Assembly (NCBI GenBank): GCA_019915135.1
Contig: JAHLMK010000016.1
Coordinates: forward strand, 868,001 to 932,000
From: Strobilurus pachycystidiatus
Taxonomy: Eukaryota > Basidiomycota > Agaricomycetes > Agaricales > Physalacriaceae
Direction: 5' to 3'
DNA: 64,000 nt
Each line of letters begins with the position of its first letter. Position 1 is the first letter of the stretch. A program made the translations under genes and the position numbers. Shown one piece after another: positions 12,613 to 23,324 of this stretch. The notes beneath the pieces are model-generated. The model worked only from the letters and a program-made list of their open reading frames with translations, was not told the DNA's origin and made no database searches.

Positions 12613-14262
12613 TCACGCTGTCAGTACACTCTTGATTTCGATCACGGACGAGGTTTCAAGTTCCGCCCGACTCTGTGCACGGATTGTCGGTCGGAGGATT
12701 ATCGCGTGTGGGTCGTAGGTCTGGCTTGACCCCACGCTGATGTTCCTGCGCCCTAGCTGAGATCTCGTATCCATCTCCAAGGATACGAGCACGACGATCA
12801 ACGTCGGTACAATGCCCTGTAAACGTAGGTAAATCAAGAATTGACTTTCGAGTACAGTTTGCCTGACCGCGACATAACCCATTGCCTCGAAAAGAATATA
12901 CACCGCAGGGTGCTGCAGTATAGAAAGAACAGCAAAGATGGTCTGCAAAGCAGGGTAGAGGCCCGGTCAAACAGATAGATCAAAGAGCGATACACGGACA
13001 TACCAGAGTGGTGAGGTACAAAGCACCCGACTCTACACAGATCAATGCGATGGTCTTGTACGGTATCCTCGTCCCCAGTTGCAGAAGTTTCATCGCCCGA
13101 TGGTGAGACCTAGTAGTCCATTGAACATCAGAAAGGTTTCGGAACAGCTTGATACTGAAGTCTACCAAAGCTTCCCCACAAGTAATGTGGTTGCACACAG
13201 ATTTGCCATAACCGTGAACAAGGCGTAGAACATTGAGGAAAGAGGACTTCCAAGCAATGAGGGAGTACAAGCTGTCGCAATGCTTAGATTGGATTTGGGA
13301 TCAGACAGACGGCCAACCTTCGCTATCGCACAGGATCATTGACTGCTGGACCGATGCGTACACACCAGCACCTGACATTTGTTTGTCAACAGAACAGCCG
13401 TAAAAATGGACGTAGACACACCTGTACTACACAGAAGCAGGAGACACGGTGCAATGATAACCTTCCAGTTCCTCTCATAGAGAACCCACACCCTCCAAAT
13501 CAGGATACCGTCTGCGATGATAGACTGAGGGCTGTAAATACATGCCCTTCTACCTCATCAGCAAGTCCTCCCGATCACTTGTCGCAAGTTGAACTTGTCA
13601 CAACTTGTCTCTGCCAAAAAAATGCCTGACAAGTTGACAAGTCACCAGCCACCAGCTATGTCAAAAACGCTCACAAGTTCGATTCCCGGTGGTGTCACTC
13701 GAAGTGTTCCTCGGGTGCGCTGGCTTCCTCCTTCCGTTCAGTACCATCAAACAAATAGAATAATATCTTATTGAACTTTGAGGGGGCTACATTAAGTGTG
13801 GGAGGCGGCAGGACACCCCAGGTTTTTGTTGACCAGCGGAAAAGTCCGAAAAGTCCACCGGCGATCGGTGAGACTTGCTGATGCTGTAAGGGGATTGAAC
13901 GCACGCTGGCCATTGACAGGACTGCCTGGACGTAGAATTCTACGTCATGAGCGAATCGACGTTCTGATTGAGGATTTGAGATGAAAGCCCGATAGTCCCC
14001 AGCCATGAGGAGAGATAACTGAATTGTAGAGATTACGTAGAGCGCAACCGTCAAACACGCCACAATTCGGTGAAGTGAGGATGTGCGACACAGAGTCAGA
14101 TATCCTGCTATGAGGAAGAGGAGTGTATAAAAGCCTTGATTGCAGGAGAGGTCACGTCAAGTTGACAGACATCAGTGAACGTTTATACTCACCATAGAGG
14201 GACGATGAGACGAATAGAGAAACGAACAGGGAGGCTGCGGGTGTGAAATCGAAGGGAGGCAT
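12613..14262 (-). CDS. Multi-pass (7TM-like) membrane protein of Agaricomycete type
   Basis: Starts MPPFDFTPAASLFVSLFVSSSLYG at 14262. Exons joined by eye give helices in FYTLLFLIAGYLTLC, VALYVISTIQLSLLMA, then DGILIWRVWVLYERNW, APCLLLL, a helix around FYALFTVMANLCATTLLVGKLW, TIALICVESGALYLTTL and GIVPTLIVVLVSLE, with a hydrophilic C-tail and stop at 12613. The (A/S)DGxLIWR-x-WV(L/V) motif and the IPTLIVVLVSLE-like end are typical of a large uncharacterised receptor-like family in mushrooms. One intron (about 13550-13914) is unusually long, about 360 nt, and carries a tRNA-like B-box and repeated ACTTGTC words, suggesting an insertion. Function is unknown. Confidence 0.75.
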
Positions 14263-14511
14263 TGTAATCTGGGGGATGAGTCGTGGACTCGATTTTGTTA
14301 TATCGCAGCGCCTCTGGGACCAGGGAATCCATCAAACGGCAACAAACTGTTGTCATCTATTGCTATGGTAGGTAGGAACTAGATGGAAGGACTCGATGTA
14401 TCACATCACGGGAGATGATCAGGTATGTGTGTGTCTCAACAACTCCAGAAAGAAAGAGACTGGCGACGAAGCTAAGCTGAGAGCGGGATTATCTTACAGA
14501 ATGCTGCTTAC

Positions 14512-14966
14512 CTCCGTGTTGAGTGCGGGCTGATGCGGAGCTACGGAAACTGTCATTATAAGGCGAGATGGACGGTGGCAGAAGACAAGGAAGGACTGCC
14601 GAGTCCCGATCAGGTGATGATTGGCGGCGTCGGCAGCGAAGCAGGATGCTCGGAAAAAGATGCGAGTAGTTGTGTTTCGGACCATGCTTGATTGGAGCCA
14701 AGCTTGTTTCTAGCTTGGCCAGTGCTCTCACTTCAACTCGCGACGAGTAACTTCAAAATCTGACGCGTCTTGAATGTGCCATTCGCTATCGCTTATCCTT
14801 GGAGGCCCATCTGATTTCATGGTTTGCGAGGCAAGAGGAGGTAAGTGAGCAAAGCAGTGATATGGGTAAGGTACGTGTCATGATTTCTGCGACCGAAAGA
14901 TCGCTACAAAGCAAATGCTGTAGCGAGCGTAGAAGCATCTTCGCCCACATCATACACAAACCGCTC
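14512..14966 (-). repeat. Repeat R2 with UPRT N-terminal remnant
   Basis: Direct copy of R1 that also includes a 45-nt relic of UPRT exon 1 (14512-14556): an ATG followed by 14 codons reading VAPHQPALNT-like, against [10 protein letters not shown] in the real gene, then a GTAAGC donor. Nothing of the rest of UPRT follows. This shows that the unit (membrane-protein 3' end, spacer, UPRT start) was duplicated in tandem and then mostly lost. Confidence 0.75.
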
Positions 14967-15152
14967 AAGCTGGTTCCTATCTTTGGGGCAGCGGAGTCGA
15001 GCCCTCACGCAGCCGGGAGAGACTGCTCCGGGTGCGCCCTGTCAATATGGTTGACAGGAAAGAATATTTCAAGTTGTGGGCCAGAGCAGAAGAGAGTCGA
15101 CGGTAGTGGCCGAGACAACACTCGCCCGCCCAGCATTGCCGTTCCGTGCGCC

Positions 15153-15378
15153 ATTGGCAACTGCTCACTTTGGCACGCGACGCGTGTCTTCAAATTTGAC
15201 GCGTCAAGTTGATCGTGTCAATCGCTATCGCTTCTTCTTGGAGGCCCCTTTGGAAGCCTTCGATTTCATGGTTGGCGACTCAGGAAAGGTAAGAGGAGGC
15301 AAGTAGGCAACATAGTGACATCGGCCATGTAATGGTACGGTATGTGTCAGATTCTCGTCGTTGAAAGATATAATACAA
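15153..15378. repeat. Repeat R3: third copy of the UPRT upstream region
   Basis: Shares with R2 the order TTGGC-AGTGCTC-like, CGCGACG, TGACGCGTC, CGCTATCGCTT, GGAGGCCC, GATTTCATGGTT and AGAGGAGGCAAGTAGGCAA. It abuts the 3' end of the F-box gene. No coding content is supported. Confidence 0.65.
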
Positions 15379-15401
15379 AGTATGTACAAGACAAATTTAC
15401 T

Positions 15402-17261
15402 TCAAACCATAGATGACACTGACATTGTAGTAGCCCTGGACAAACCACCTTGGAACCTCCTCTGCATCATCGCGTAATCGTCTCTCGGCGAGAGCCACCT
15501 GGGCAAAACACGACAATAGTCTACCGTAGAGTTGTGCAACTCGAACGTCGCCTTCAAACTCACACGAACCCCGTCTGTAACCTTCAGATCAGAAAGTCTC
15601 TTCAACTCCCTGTCACAAAGCCCAAAGTTCACGGTCCCGTAGCGCCACTTCTTGCGATATACATGAACGTCCACGGCAAGCCTTCGCGAGCAAATAAGCG
15701 CAAGGAGATCCTTGACGAAGTCGAACGTCTCTACATCGTGTTCGTTTTCGCTCATTGGCGTAATATCAAAAGCGAGATGCTTCTTGGATATCCTACACCA
15801 CGCTTCGAGACCAACACTTTGGCAAAGTCGTCGAATGTAGGTGTTGATAGCGGATGATCCTGCTGAGCCCGTAAACGCCAACTTCAAAGTCGAGAGCGTT
15901 CTAACACATTTGGTGAGGAGGTCTCGAAGGACCAAGATACCCGAGATAGTGTCTTCCTCGTCGACGTCGATGCCACCGATGCTCAGCGTAGTGATGGTAT
16001 TCTTTGCGCCGCTTTGCATGATGAACCGATGGGCTAGCAGAATGGGCCGCTTTATACAGCGTTCAGCGAGGTTCGGAATCTGCAGTTCCTCTAGGACGGG
16101 AGCATGCCGAATATAGCTGAGAAGAGTGGCATCGGAGGTGATGAGACGGCGAATATTTGACATCTTCAGTCCGTGAACGACCGACAACGAGTTCCGGGCA
16201 AAGTACGTCCGTGGAAGGTCTAGGGAGACAAAGGACGGCGTCCCCGCTATCAAGTCAAAAGTTTGCTGCCCCGATTGTCGATTTCGGTCGTCAGATAAGT
16301 GGGTCAGACGTCCAACAGGAATGAGCGGTATGTCGGTCTCGAACTTGAAGTCCTCCAGAGTCACCGACGTCAATCTGGGAAGATCAGAGAGCACGTCCGA
16401 CCATCTGATGTCGCGCATGCCACGGCCAGAGGGCGAGATGGTGATTGAGCAGAGATTCGCGAACTTCTCTGTTCTGCCACGCAGTAGTTCGTCCAAAAGC
16501 ATTGGCGAGACACATAATACGAGTGCGTGAATCTTGTGCGCGTTCAAGACGAGCTCTTCCCAGCGAGTTGGGACGAGCCTTGTAGGCACGTAGTTCACGG
16601 TGACTGGATGGCTACCAGAGCGTTCCATGGCCAGCTGGATACCAAGGCGTTCTATAGGCCAGCGACAAGAGGTGGTGAGGCTCGGGATGCTCGCCTCAGT
16701 CGCCTGTGACAGTAGTATGGGGTTGTATGCCAGTGATGAGCCATAACGCGTCCTCTCTTGAGAGTGTTCGCTGTTGTTGACGATGATAGATGCCCATAGG
16801 ATCGGCGTAGCCAAGGCCACCTTTCTCCAGCTCCTGCAGACACCAACCAACACCCATGGGCCGTCGCTCCCGTCATCGACGTCGTATGGCTCAGCAAGGA
16901 GGGTGAATATGTGCCTGAGGACATCGTCTGGGAGGCGACGGACAATGCTACAGACTGCGGCGACGCTGATCTGAAGGTTTTCGACATATTCGTGATGCTC
17001 TCGTAGAGCAGCGAGTTTCTCCTCGAGCTTGTCCATCGCCGCTTTGAGGTCGTTTTGTTGCTCAAGCAGATTTTGCGCCATGCGTTTGTAGTGGGCTAGA
17101 ATCGCTTTGTTTGCCGGAGGCGCGTTTGAGAACCTAAGGCCAGCGGTCTCGGTCTTGATGTTTTGCCATTCTCTGGTTGGGATCGGGAGCGAGAATTGGT
17201 TGACTAGATCGAGTAGGGTCATGTCTGCTGTTCCGTTAGATTCAAATTGACAAAGCATCAC
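15402..17261 (-). CDS. F-box protein with leucine-rich-repeat-like C-terminal half (1)
   Basis: Single-exon ORF of 619 residues. A coiled coil (about residues 60-95, rich in K/E/L) precedes the F-box-like segment LPDDVLRHIFTLL (about 110-122) and its continuation VCRSWRKVALATPILWASI. The rest shows irregular leucine-rich segments (LPRLTSVTLEDFKF, APVLEELQIPNL) as in Agaricomycete F-box proteins. F-box proteins link targets to SCF ubiquitin ligases through Skp1; the target here is unknown. The start is uncertain: Met1 (17261) or the in-frame Met at residue 14 (MTLLDLV). It lies in the loop between the inverted arms and is unique there. Confidence 0.85.
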   Translation of the reverse strand: MMLCQFESNGTADMTLLDLVNQFSLPIPTREWQNIKTETAGLRFSNAPPANKAILAHYKRMAQNLLEQQNDLKAAMDKLEEKLAALREHHEYVENLQISVAAVCSIVRRLPDDVLRHIFTLLAEPYDVDDGSDGPWVLVGVCRSWRKVALATPILWASIIVNNSEHSQERTRYGSSLAYNPILLSQATEASIPSLTTSCRWPIERLGIQLAMERSGSHPVTVNYVPTRLVPTRWEELVLNAHKIHALVLCVSPMLLDELLRGRTEKFANLCSITISPSGRGMRDIRWSDVLSDLPRLTSVTLEDFKFETDIPLIPVGRLTHLSDDRNRQSGQQTFDLIAGTPSFVSLDLPRTYFARNSLSVVHGLKMSNIRRLITSDATLLSYIRHAPVLEELQIPNLAERCIKRPILLAHRFIMQSGAKNTITTLSIGGIDVDEEDTISGILVLRDLLTKCVRTLSTLKLAFTGSAGSSAINTYIRRLCQSVGLEAWCRISKKHLAFDITPMSENEHDVETFDFVKDLLALICSRRLAVDVHVYRKKWRYGTVNFGLCDRELKRLSDLKVTDGVRVSLKATFELHNSTVDYCRVLPRWLSPRDDYAMMQRRFQGGLSRATTMSVSSMV

Positions 17262-17508
17262 AAGCGGGAACTCACTGGTTATTCGGCGGAGGGGTGATGA
17301 TGGTAGGAATCAGAAACACAACAACGTTCGACCTTGAGCCTCAACTGTCCATGTGCGCATCACATGACAACAACCAAGACGAACGAGAACAATGCAAAAC
17401 ATAGCCCGAATTGGGTACTGGAATGTAGGTCCTAGTGTCACAATACACTGCGATGGTCCACAGCCTTCCAAACCTGTCCAGATATATCATCATCGAGACG
17501 ACGCCACA

Positions 17509-17658
17509 ACTTACAACAATGGATTGGAGATCTCCACCTGGTCCATCGGCGAGTCACTGGCGAGGTGGCGTTTTTATCCTCTGACTTACAACAATGGATT
17601 GGAGATCTCCACCTGGTCCATCGGCGAGTCACTGGCGAGGTGACGTTTTCATCCGCTG
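17509..17658. repeat. 75-bp tandem duplication
   Basis: Two copies (17509-17583 and 17584-17658) differing at about three positions. The period is 25 codons exactly, so both strands keep short open frames, but neither frame resembles a known protein. It lies upstream of the F-box gene. Confidence 0.85.
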
Positions 17659-18259
17659 CAAAGAAAAGTGCTTCGACCCCTAGGCACCATAACTCTCCGA
17701 ATCCGCTGTCAAGTCTCTGCCTTGTCAGTGTGCCCGTTCCACTGTACTCTCAAAGTATGCAAAGAGTCGAAAAGAGTCGCCCGTTATGATCCCATTGTTG
17801 AAGGCATGAAAAGACGTCGCAATGTCCTGCACATCACCGGAGGAGGACAATGTCAATAGGCAAAGAGTCGGTGCAGAAGTGCTCATGGTCCAGTTTTCCG
17901 CACAGAGACACCTAAGTGCACCAAGATCCGAAATAGGCACTAGTACGACGAAGAGATTTGGACCGGTCTAGGACGCCAGAACGCCGCCTCGGACATCTCC
18001 AGGAAACGGCCTCATAGTTGTCAATGAAAAATCCGTGTAGCGAGGCGATCCCAGTTGTGTCGTAGTTCTGGCAGCGGGATAAAGTGTCGTGCCACATCCA
18101 ATGGGTCATTTCATGCCGGACTAAGAGCTTCGAGATTAGAAGGAAAAGTCGCTATATGGACTCTTCGCTGACTGCGCTTGGCAAAGGAGGGTGGTCGGTG
18201 GTCGGGCCGCGTGCCGCACCTTGCTCCCGAACGCCCACGGTCCACCGGCCAGTCTGCCA
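17659..18259. other. Unassigned region in the loop
   Basis: Minus-strand ORFs at 17725-17940 and 17912-18109 read with some protein-like character, but I recognise no family and no start or splice model is convincing. Possibly remains of a gene. Confidence 0.35.
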
Positions 18260-18490
18260 ACCAACAACGGGACAACAAACGCGTTGGCGAAGACAGACGC
18301 TTGATTCCACCATCATGTCACCGACAGGGAGCTGGGACTCGGAGGTCGCGAAGGAGGAGATGCCATCCACGAGACCGCTCGTCGCTAGGCGCCCAGTTTC
18401 TTGAGCGCGTCGACTGGTCTACCACGTTATCCACATCCGCTCCTCCTTACATCCTTGCTGATAGGGGAGAATCATCAGAACCACAACCAA
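18260..18490 (+). repeat. Copy of MFS-B upstream sequence fused to the UPRT pseudogene
   Basis: Aligns with 22568-22745 plus 22955-23010. Shared words include GGGAGCTGGGA, GCTCGTCGCT, GCGCCCAGTTTC-like, TTGAGCGCGTCGA and CCTTGCTGATAGG. The copy upstream of MFS-B has about 210 extra bases in the middle. The right end passes directly into mid-exon-1 of the UPRT pseudogene. Confidence 0.75.
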
Positions 18491-19299
<809 letters not shown>

Positions 19300-20229
19300 A
19301 TGGAATCCGACTCCTTACCTGAGACTGAACGTGTACCACCTCGCCTCATCAACGAATGAGTTGACATTTTTAGTCAAAATTCCAGGCTCTCATCGATCCA
19401 CAAAGGCGTGGCCACAAACTGCCACCGCCTTCCTTTCTCTAGATCTCATACGACGATGCATGGTGGCGGCGAACTCGCATATGGTAAGACCTCCTTCAGG
19501 TGCAATGCCGCCCAAATGGCGAACAGGCCAAGCACACGCTGCTTAGAAGATGGCTTCCTTTTCTTCTTCTCGAGGCCTGACGCCATGTTCGCCTCTTCCT
19601 GCTTGCGCGTTTTCTAGCTTTGCCTGTTCGCACTACCATGACAGTGCTACTACGTTCCTTCATCCTCCCTCACATTGCCCAATGACGACGGGCTCGCCTT
19701 AATCGAGACTACCCATCCGTGCGGTCTCGATGAATGAACGTCGAACACGCCAGTGCCAGCAATCTCGCGATGACGGCCAGCGCAGTTGAGGCTCGGTCTG
19801 TCAACTGATGTACGCCCTAATCTGTCGTGGTAAATGCTGCGTGCATGCATATGCCCCACGGCTTTCTATACCGACGTATACTCTAGACGGGCGGTTGAAT
19901 AGTCACAGTGATTGAGCTTTGCTGAGTTATTGCTGAATACATCGCGCCTTAAACCCGCTCTGATACATTTCTGCAGTCTTAGCCGCGGCTACGGCTCGGC
20001 AATCTTACGGTGACGACTCGGACTAGCGCGATTTAGGCTAGCTCGGTCTATTTGACTAACATACGCCACTTTTTGTCGTGATACAATGCTGCATGCAGAT
20101 GCCTCACGGCTTTCCTCGTACTGACCGGGAGCTCGCTCGCCACTTCTTGGCCTTCTGTTCGCCTCCCAAGTCAATCGCTTGCTTATAGCTCGATGCCCTT
20201 TTACTAGTAGTCCCCCGTCTCGCGTCTGA
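19300..20229. other. UPRT-pseudogene 3' flank and P450-4 promoter with internal duplication
   Basis: Bases 19300-19610 match the UPRT 3' flank in arm A. Bases 19755-19866 and 19997-20117 are two direct copies of a P450 promoter segment (shared landmarks GCTCGGTCT, GTCGTG, ATGCTGCRTGCA, CACGGCTTTC). The copy nearer the gene is the one matched in arm A. A CTTATAG element lies about 45 bases before the start codon. Confidence 0.65.
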
Positions 20230-22307
20230 ATGTCCTTCCTCATTGAACTAGCCGCCTCGGCTGCAACTTGTATTCTGCTAATTGCAGTTCTCACCCGAAG
20301 GCCATCTAGACCTCTTCCACCTGGCCCAAAAGGCCTCCCACTTCTGGGTAACATGTACAACTTTCCCTCGAGTCTCCAATGGATTGTCTTTCGCGATCTC
20401 GGTGTGCAGCTGAGTGAGTATCATCCCGCCTGTGGACCTCCTGTCCTTCAGCCGACGCATGTTGATGTTACGCAGACTCCGATATCATCCACTACAATCT
20501 GGCTGGCACGTCAATAGTAGCTCTCAACACTCTCGAAGCCGTGAACGATCTTTTTGACAAGCGTTCCGCGATCTACTCCAGCAGGTTTGGGCCCGTCTTG
20601 AAGTAACCGGGTGCCTAACTTAGTTTATGCATAGGCCCAGATCCACCATGATGAACGAACTGTGGGTATCGTCACATTGGTCAATGCAGTCCACTGAGTG
20701 TCGCAATGCTTCGCTTAGGGTCGGTTTTTCGTGGGTTTTCGCCTTCCAACCGTACGGAGATACTTGGAAGGGTATCCGGATTAGCTACTTCTCGAGCTAA
20801 GTCTGACAAACAATTCTGTAGAGCAACGCAAACTATTTCACAAGGAACTCAGTGGACCCGTCGCTGTTGCCTCGCAACATCCCTACATACTTCAAGCGTC
20901 GAGGCATCTCTTGCAGCACATCACAGAACAACCAGCCAATTTTCTCCAGGAAATTCGATTGTAAGCTCGCATGATGTGCTCATTCGTCGCTCAATTCATT
21001 CCCGATAGATATGCGGGCGAAACCATACTCCGCGTCGCCTATGGTATCGATTTGATTAGTAGCGACGATCCATTCGTTCTCCTCGCTGAGAAAGGATTAT
21101 ACAATATAGCATTGTCAAGCAGTCCGGGCGCTTTTTGGGTTGATGCATTGCCAGTGCTAAAATACATCCCTACGTGGATGCCGGGGGCCGGTTTCAAGCG
21201 ATGGGCGAGGGAGGCGAACAAGGTGGCCAATGCAATGCGCAATCAGCCCTTGGAAGCTGTGGAGAAGGCATTGGTGCGTGGTATGAATCATATGGAGAAC
21301 ATACGGTCTGACATGCTACAAAATATCAAGGCCGAAGGGGTTGCCCGACCGTGTATCGCTTCCAAGGTCCTTACCAAAATAGAGGCAGAGCAAAGCGGGA
21401 AAACGGAGAAACGGCAGATCCTGGTGAACGTGCTTGGTGCGATGTATATTGGTGCGTGCAATAATCGTTTAGTTGTCCGAGTCCAATGATCGAGAGCTCA
21501 TGATTCCGAAAAAGGTGGCTCGGATACAGTGGCTTCTATCGTTGCTTCATTCTTCCTCGCAATGGCCCAAAATCCGGAAATGATGAAGATAGGGCAGGAC
21601 GAAATTGATAAGTGGGTTGGTCCTGATCGCCTACCAGACTTTGGCGATCGCGGGCATCTCCCATATGCCGAGGCCCTCCTCAAGGAGACCCTTCGATGGA
21701 ACACAGTCTCACCCTTAGGTAGGAGGTCCCGTCATTGCCCATTTGAGATGCCTGAGGAACCGCTCAGCTGCTGCCCATGTTGTTACACAAGACGATGTGT
21801 ATCGCGGGTATCACATCCCAAAAGGCTCGATTGTCCTCGGGAATTCCTGGTACGTTGCATCTCAGCGCTACACGTCATCTTAACGTTTCAATAGGGCCAT
21901 CCTTCACGACAAGTCTGTATATGGCCAGGACGCAGACGTGTTCAATCCCGAACGATTTCGTTACCCCGATGGCAGCCTGAATAAGTCCGTACCATTTCCG
22001 CAAGCAGCGTTTGGGTATGGGCGGCGTGTTTGCCCGGGGCAAGAAATGGCGGAGGCGACGGCTTGGATGGCGATTGTATCTATTCTGGCCGCGTTTGATA
22101 TCAACAACGCCGTTGACGAGCAGGGCAAGGCTATTGTACCAGGTGAAGAATTCACCTCGCTGTTAATTTCGTGAGTGCTGGACCCTACTTGTCAACCGGT
22201 TGATTTGCTGATTCGTTTGATGTAGGCATCCAAAACCATTCCATTGTGAAATCAAGGTCAGGTCTAAAGCGTTGGAGGCGTTGATTGGCCAGGATGAGCG
22301 CATCTAA
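20230..22307 (+). CDS. Cytochrome P450 (P450-4), inverted paralogue of P450-2
   Basis: Complete microsomal P450: anchor MSFLIELAASAATCILLIAV, hinge LPPGPKGLPLLGN, exon 2 DSDIIHYNLAGTS, I-helix GGSDTV across an intron, ExxR as ETLR in KETLRWN, heme loop FGYGRRVCPG. Ten introns match P450-2 in place and phase and the joined frame is open to TAA at 22305-22307 (about 515 residues). Intron sequences are still alignable with P450-2, so the duplication is fairly recent. It is followed 1 kb downstream by MFS-B on the same strand. A few residues differ at usually conserved places (RRVCPG for RRACPG), but nothing that should abolish heme binding. Confidence 0.9.
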
Positions 22308-23324
22308 CAGAATTAGACATCAATGAACGCAACTGGCTACTTATAGTACCTACAGCTCTGACATGATTCATATGCTTAGACGTTATCAGCCACAACCTTC
22401 AGATAAAGTACATTGCGTTTGTCAACAGAGACAGGCCGTATATATACTACATTCGTCTGAGCCTCTGAGGCGAATGCGGAGGGGTTAACGTTCCCTTATC
22501 GGTCCGAGTTGCCGCAGCTTGCTTTTAGCCACAAGCCTCAGTGCCCAGTCGCTTTCTCAGCCTCCAGCCAACCAGGAACATCTCCAACGAAAGACGTCTA
22601 GACCAGTCCGCTGTTGAAGACAACGACACCCAATTTTACCGTCCGCCAGGGAGCTGGGAGGGATCAGAACGGGTACCACAACGGAGGAAATGCTAGTTAT
22701 CCACCGGGATCGCTCGTCGCTCGCCCAGTTTCCTTGAGCGCGTCGATTGATGGTTGCAGACGTGATAAGCCAACCTAGGTACACCTGGAGATCAATGCGA
22801 CTGGAAAGGCGAGGTGCAGAAGGCTGGACATAACAAGAATGCCATCTAGGAAAGTATAGGTGCGCGTTAAATCCACTCATCTTTGCATTTGCTGATCCTT
22901 CTCCCAATGATTTAGGCAAGGAATGTTGACTAGTTAGCTCCCAGTCCCTCATTTGCCACCTTATCCACTTCCGCTTCCTTACAGCCTTGCTGATAGGAGA
23001 ACACCATCAGAACCTCGCCCACGTTCTTCCCAGATACGAGACATTCATGGTCCAGGCGCCTCGTTCGTCGACTACGCCATAAACCAATGGATTCCGGAGT
23101 CCCGTAGAGTCGTCGTCTGACGGTCATATTTTGGGATGTAAAGCTTCGCAGGATGGTGCGCTTCGAAGAAAAATACTCGGCAGCTGACGCGCCTTACGAG
23201 ACGCGATGCATTCATTCATCATATCCGAGGTCATCCGCTCGACTCAACACCTAATATCCCTGTGACCATCCAGCCTCTTATATACCACGAACGCAACTCT
23301 GCTCTAAACAGCTCCAATCTCCAC
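22308..23324. other. Intergenic between P450-4 and MFS-B
   Basis: Bases 22568-23010 are the second copy of the sequence found at 18260-18490, with an added segment of about 210 bases (about 22745-22955). From 23030 onward the sequence aligns with the MFS-A promoter. No gene is supported. Confidence 0.6.
23277..23286 (+). promoter_or_regulatory. TATA-like box of MFS-B
   Basis: CTTATATACC about 40 bases before the start codon, conserved at the same place before MFS-A. Confidence 0.5.
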
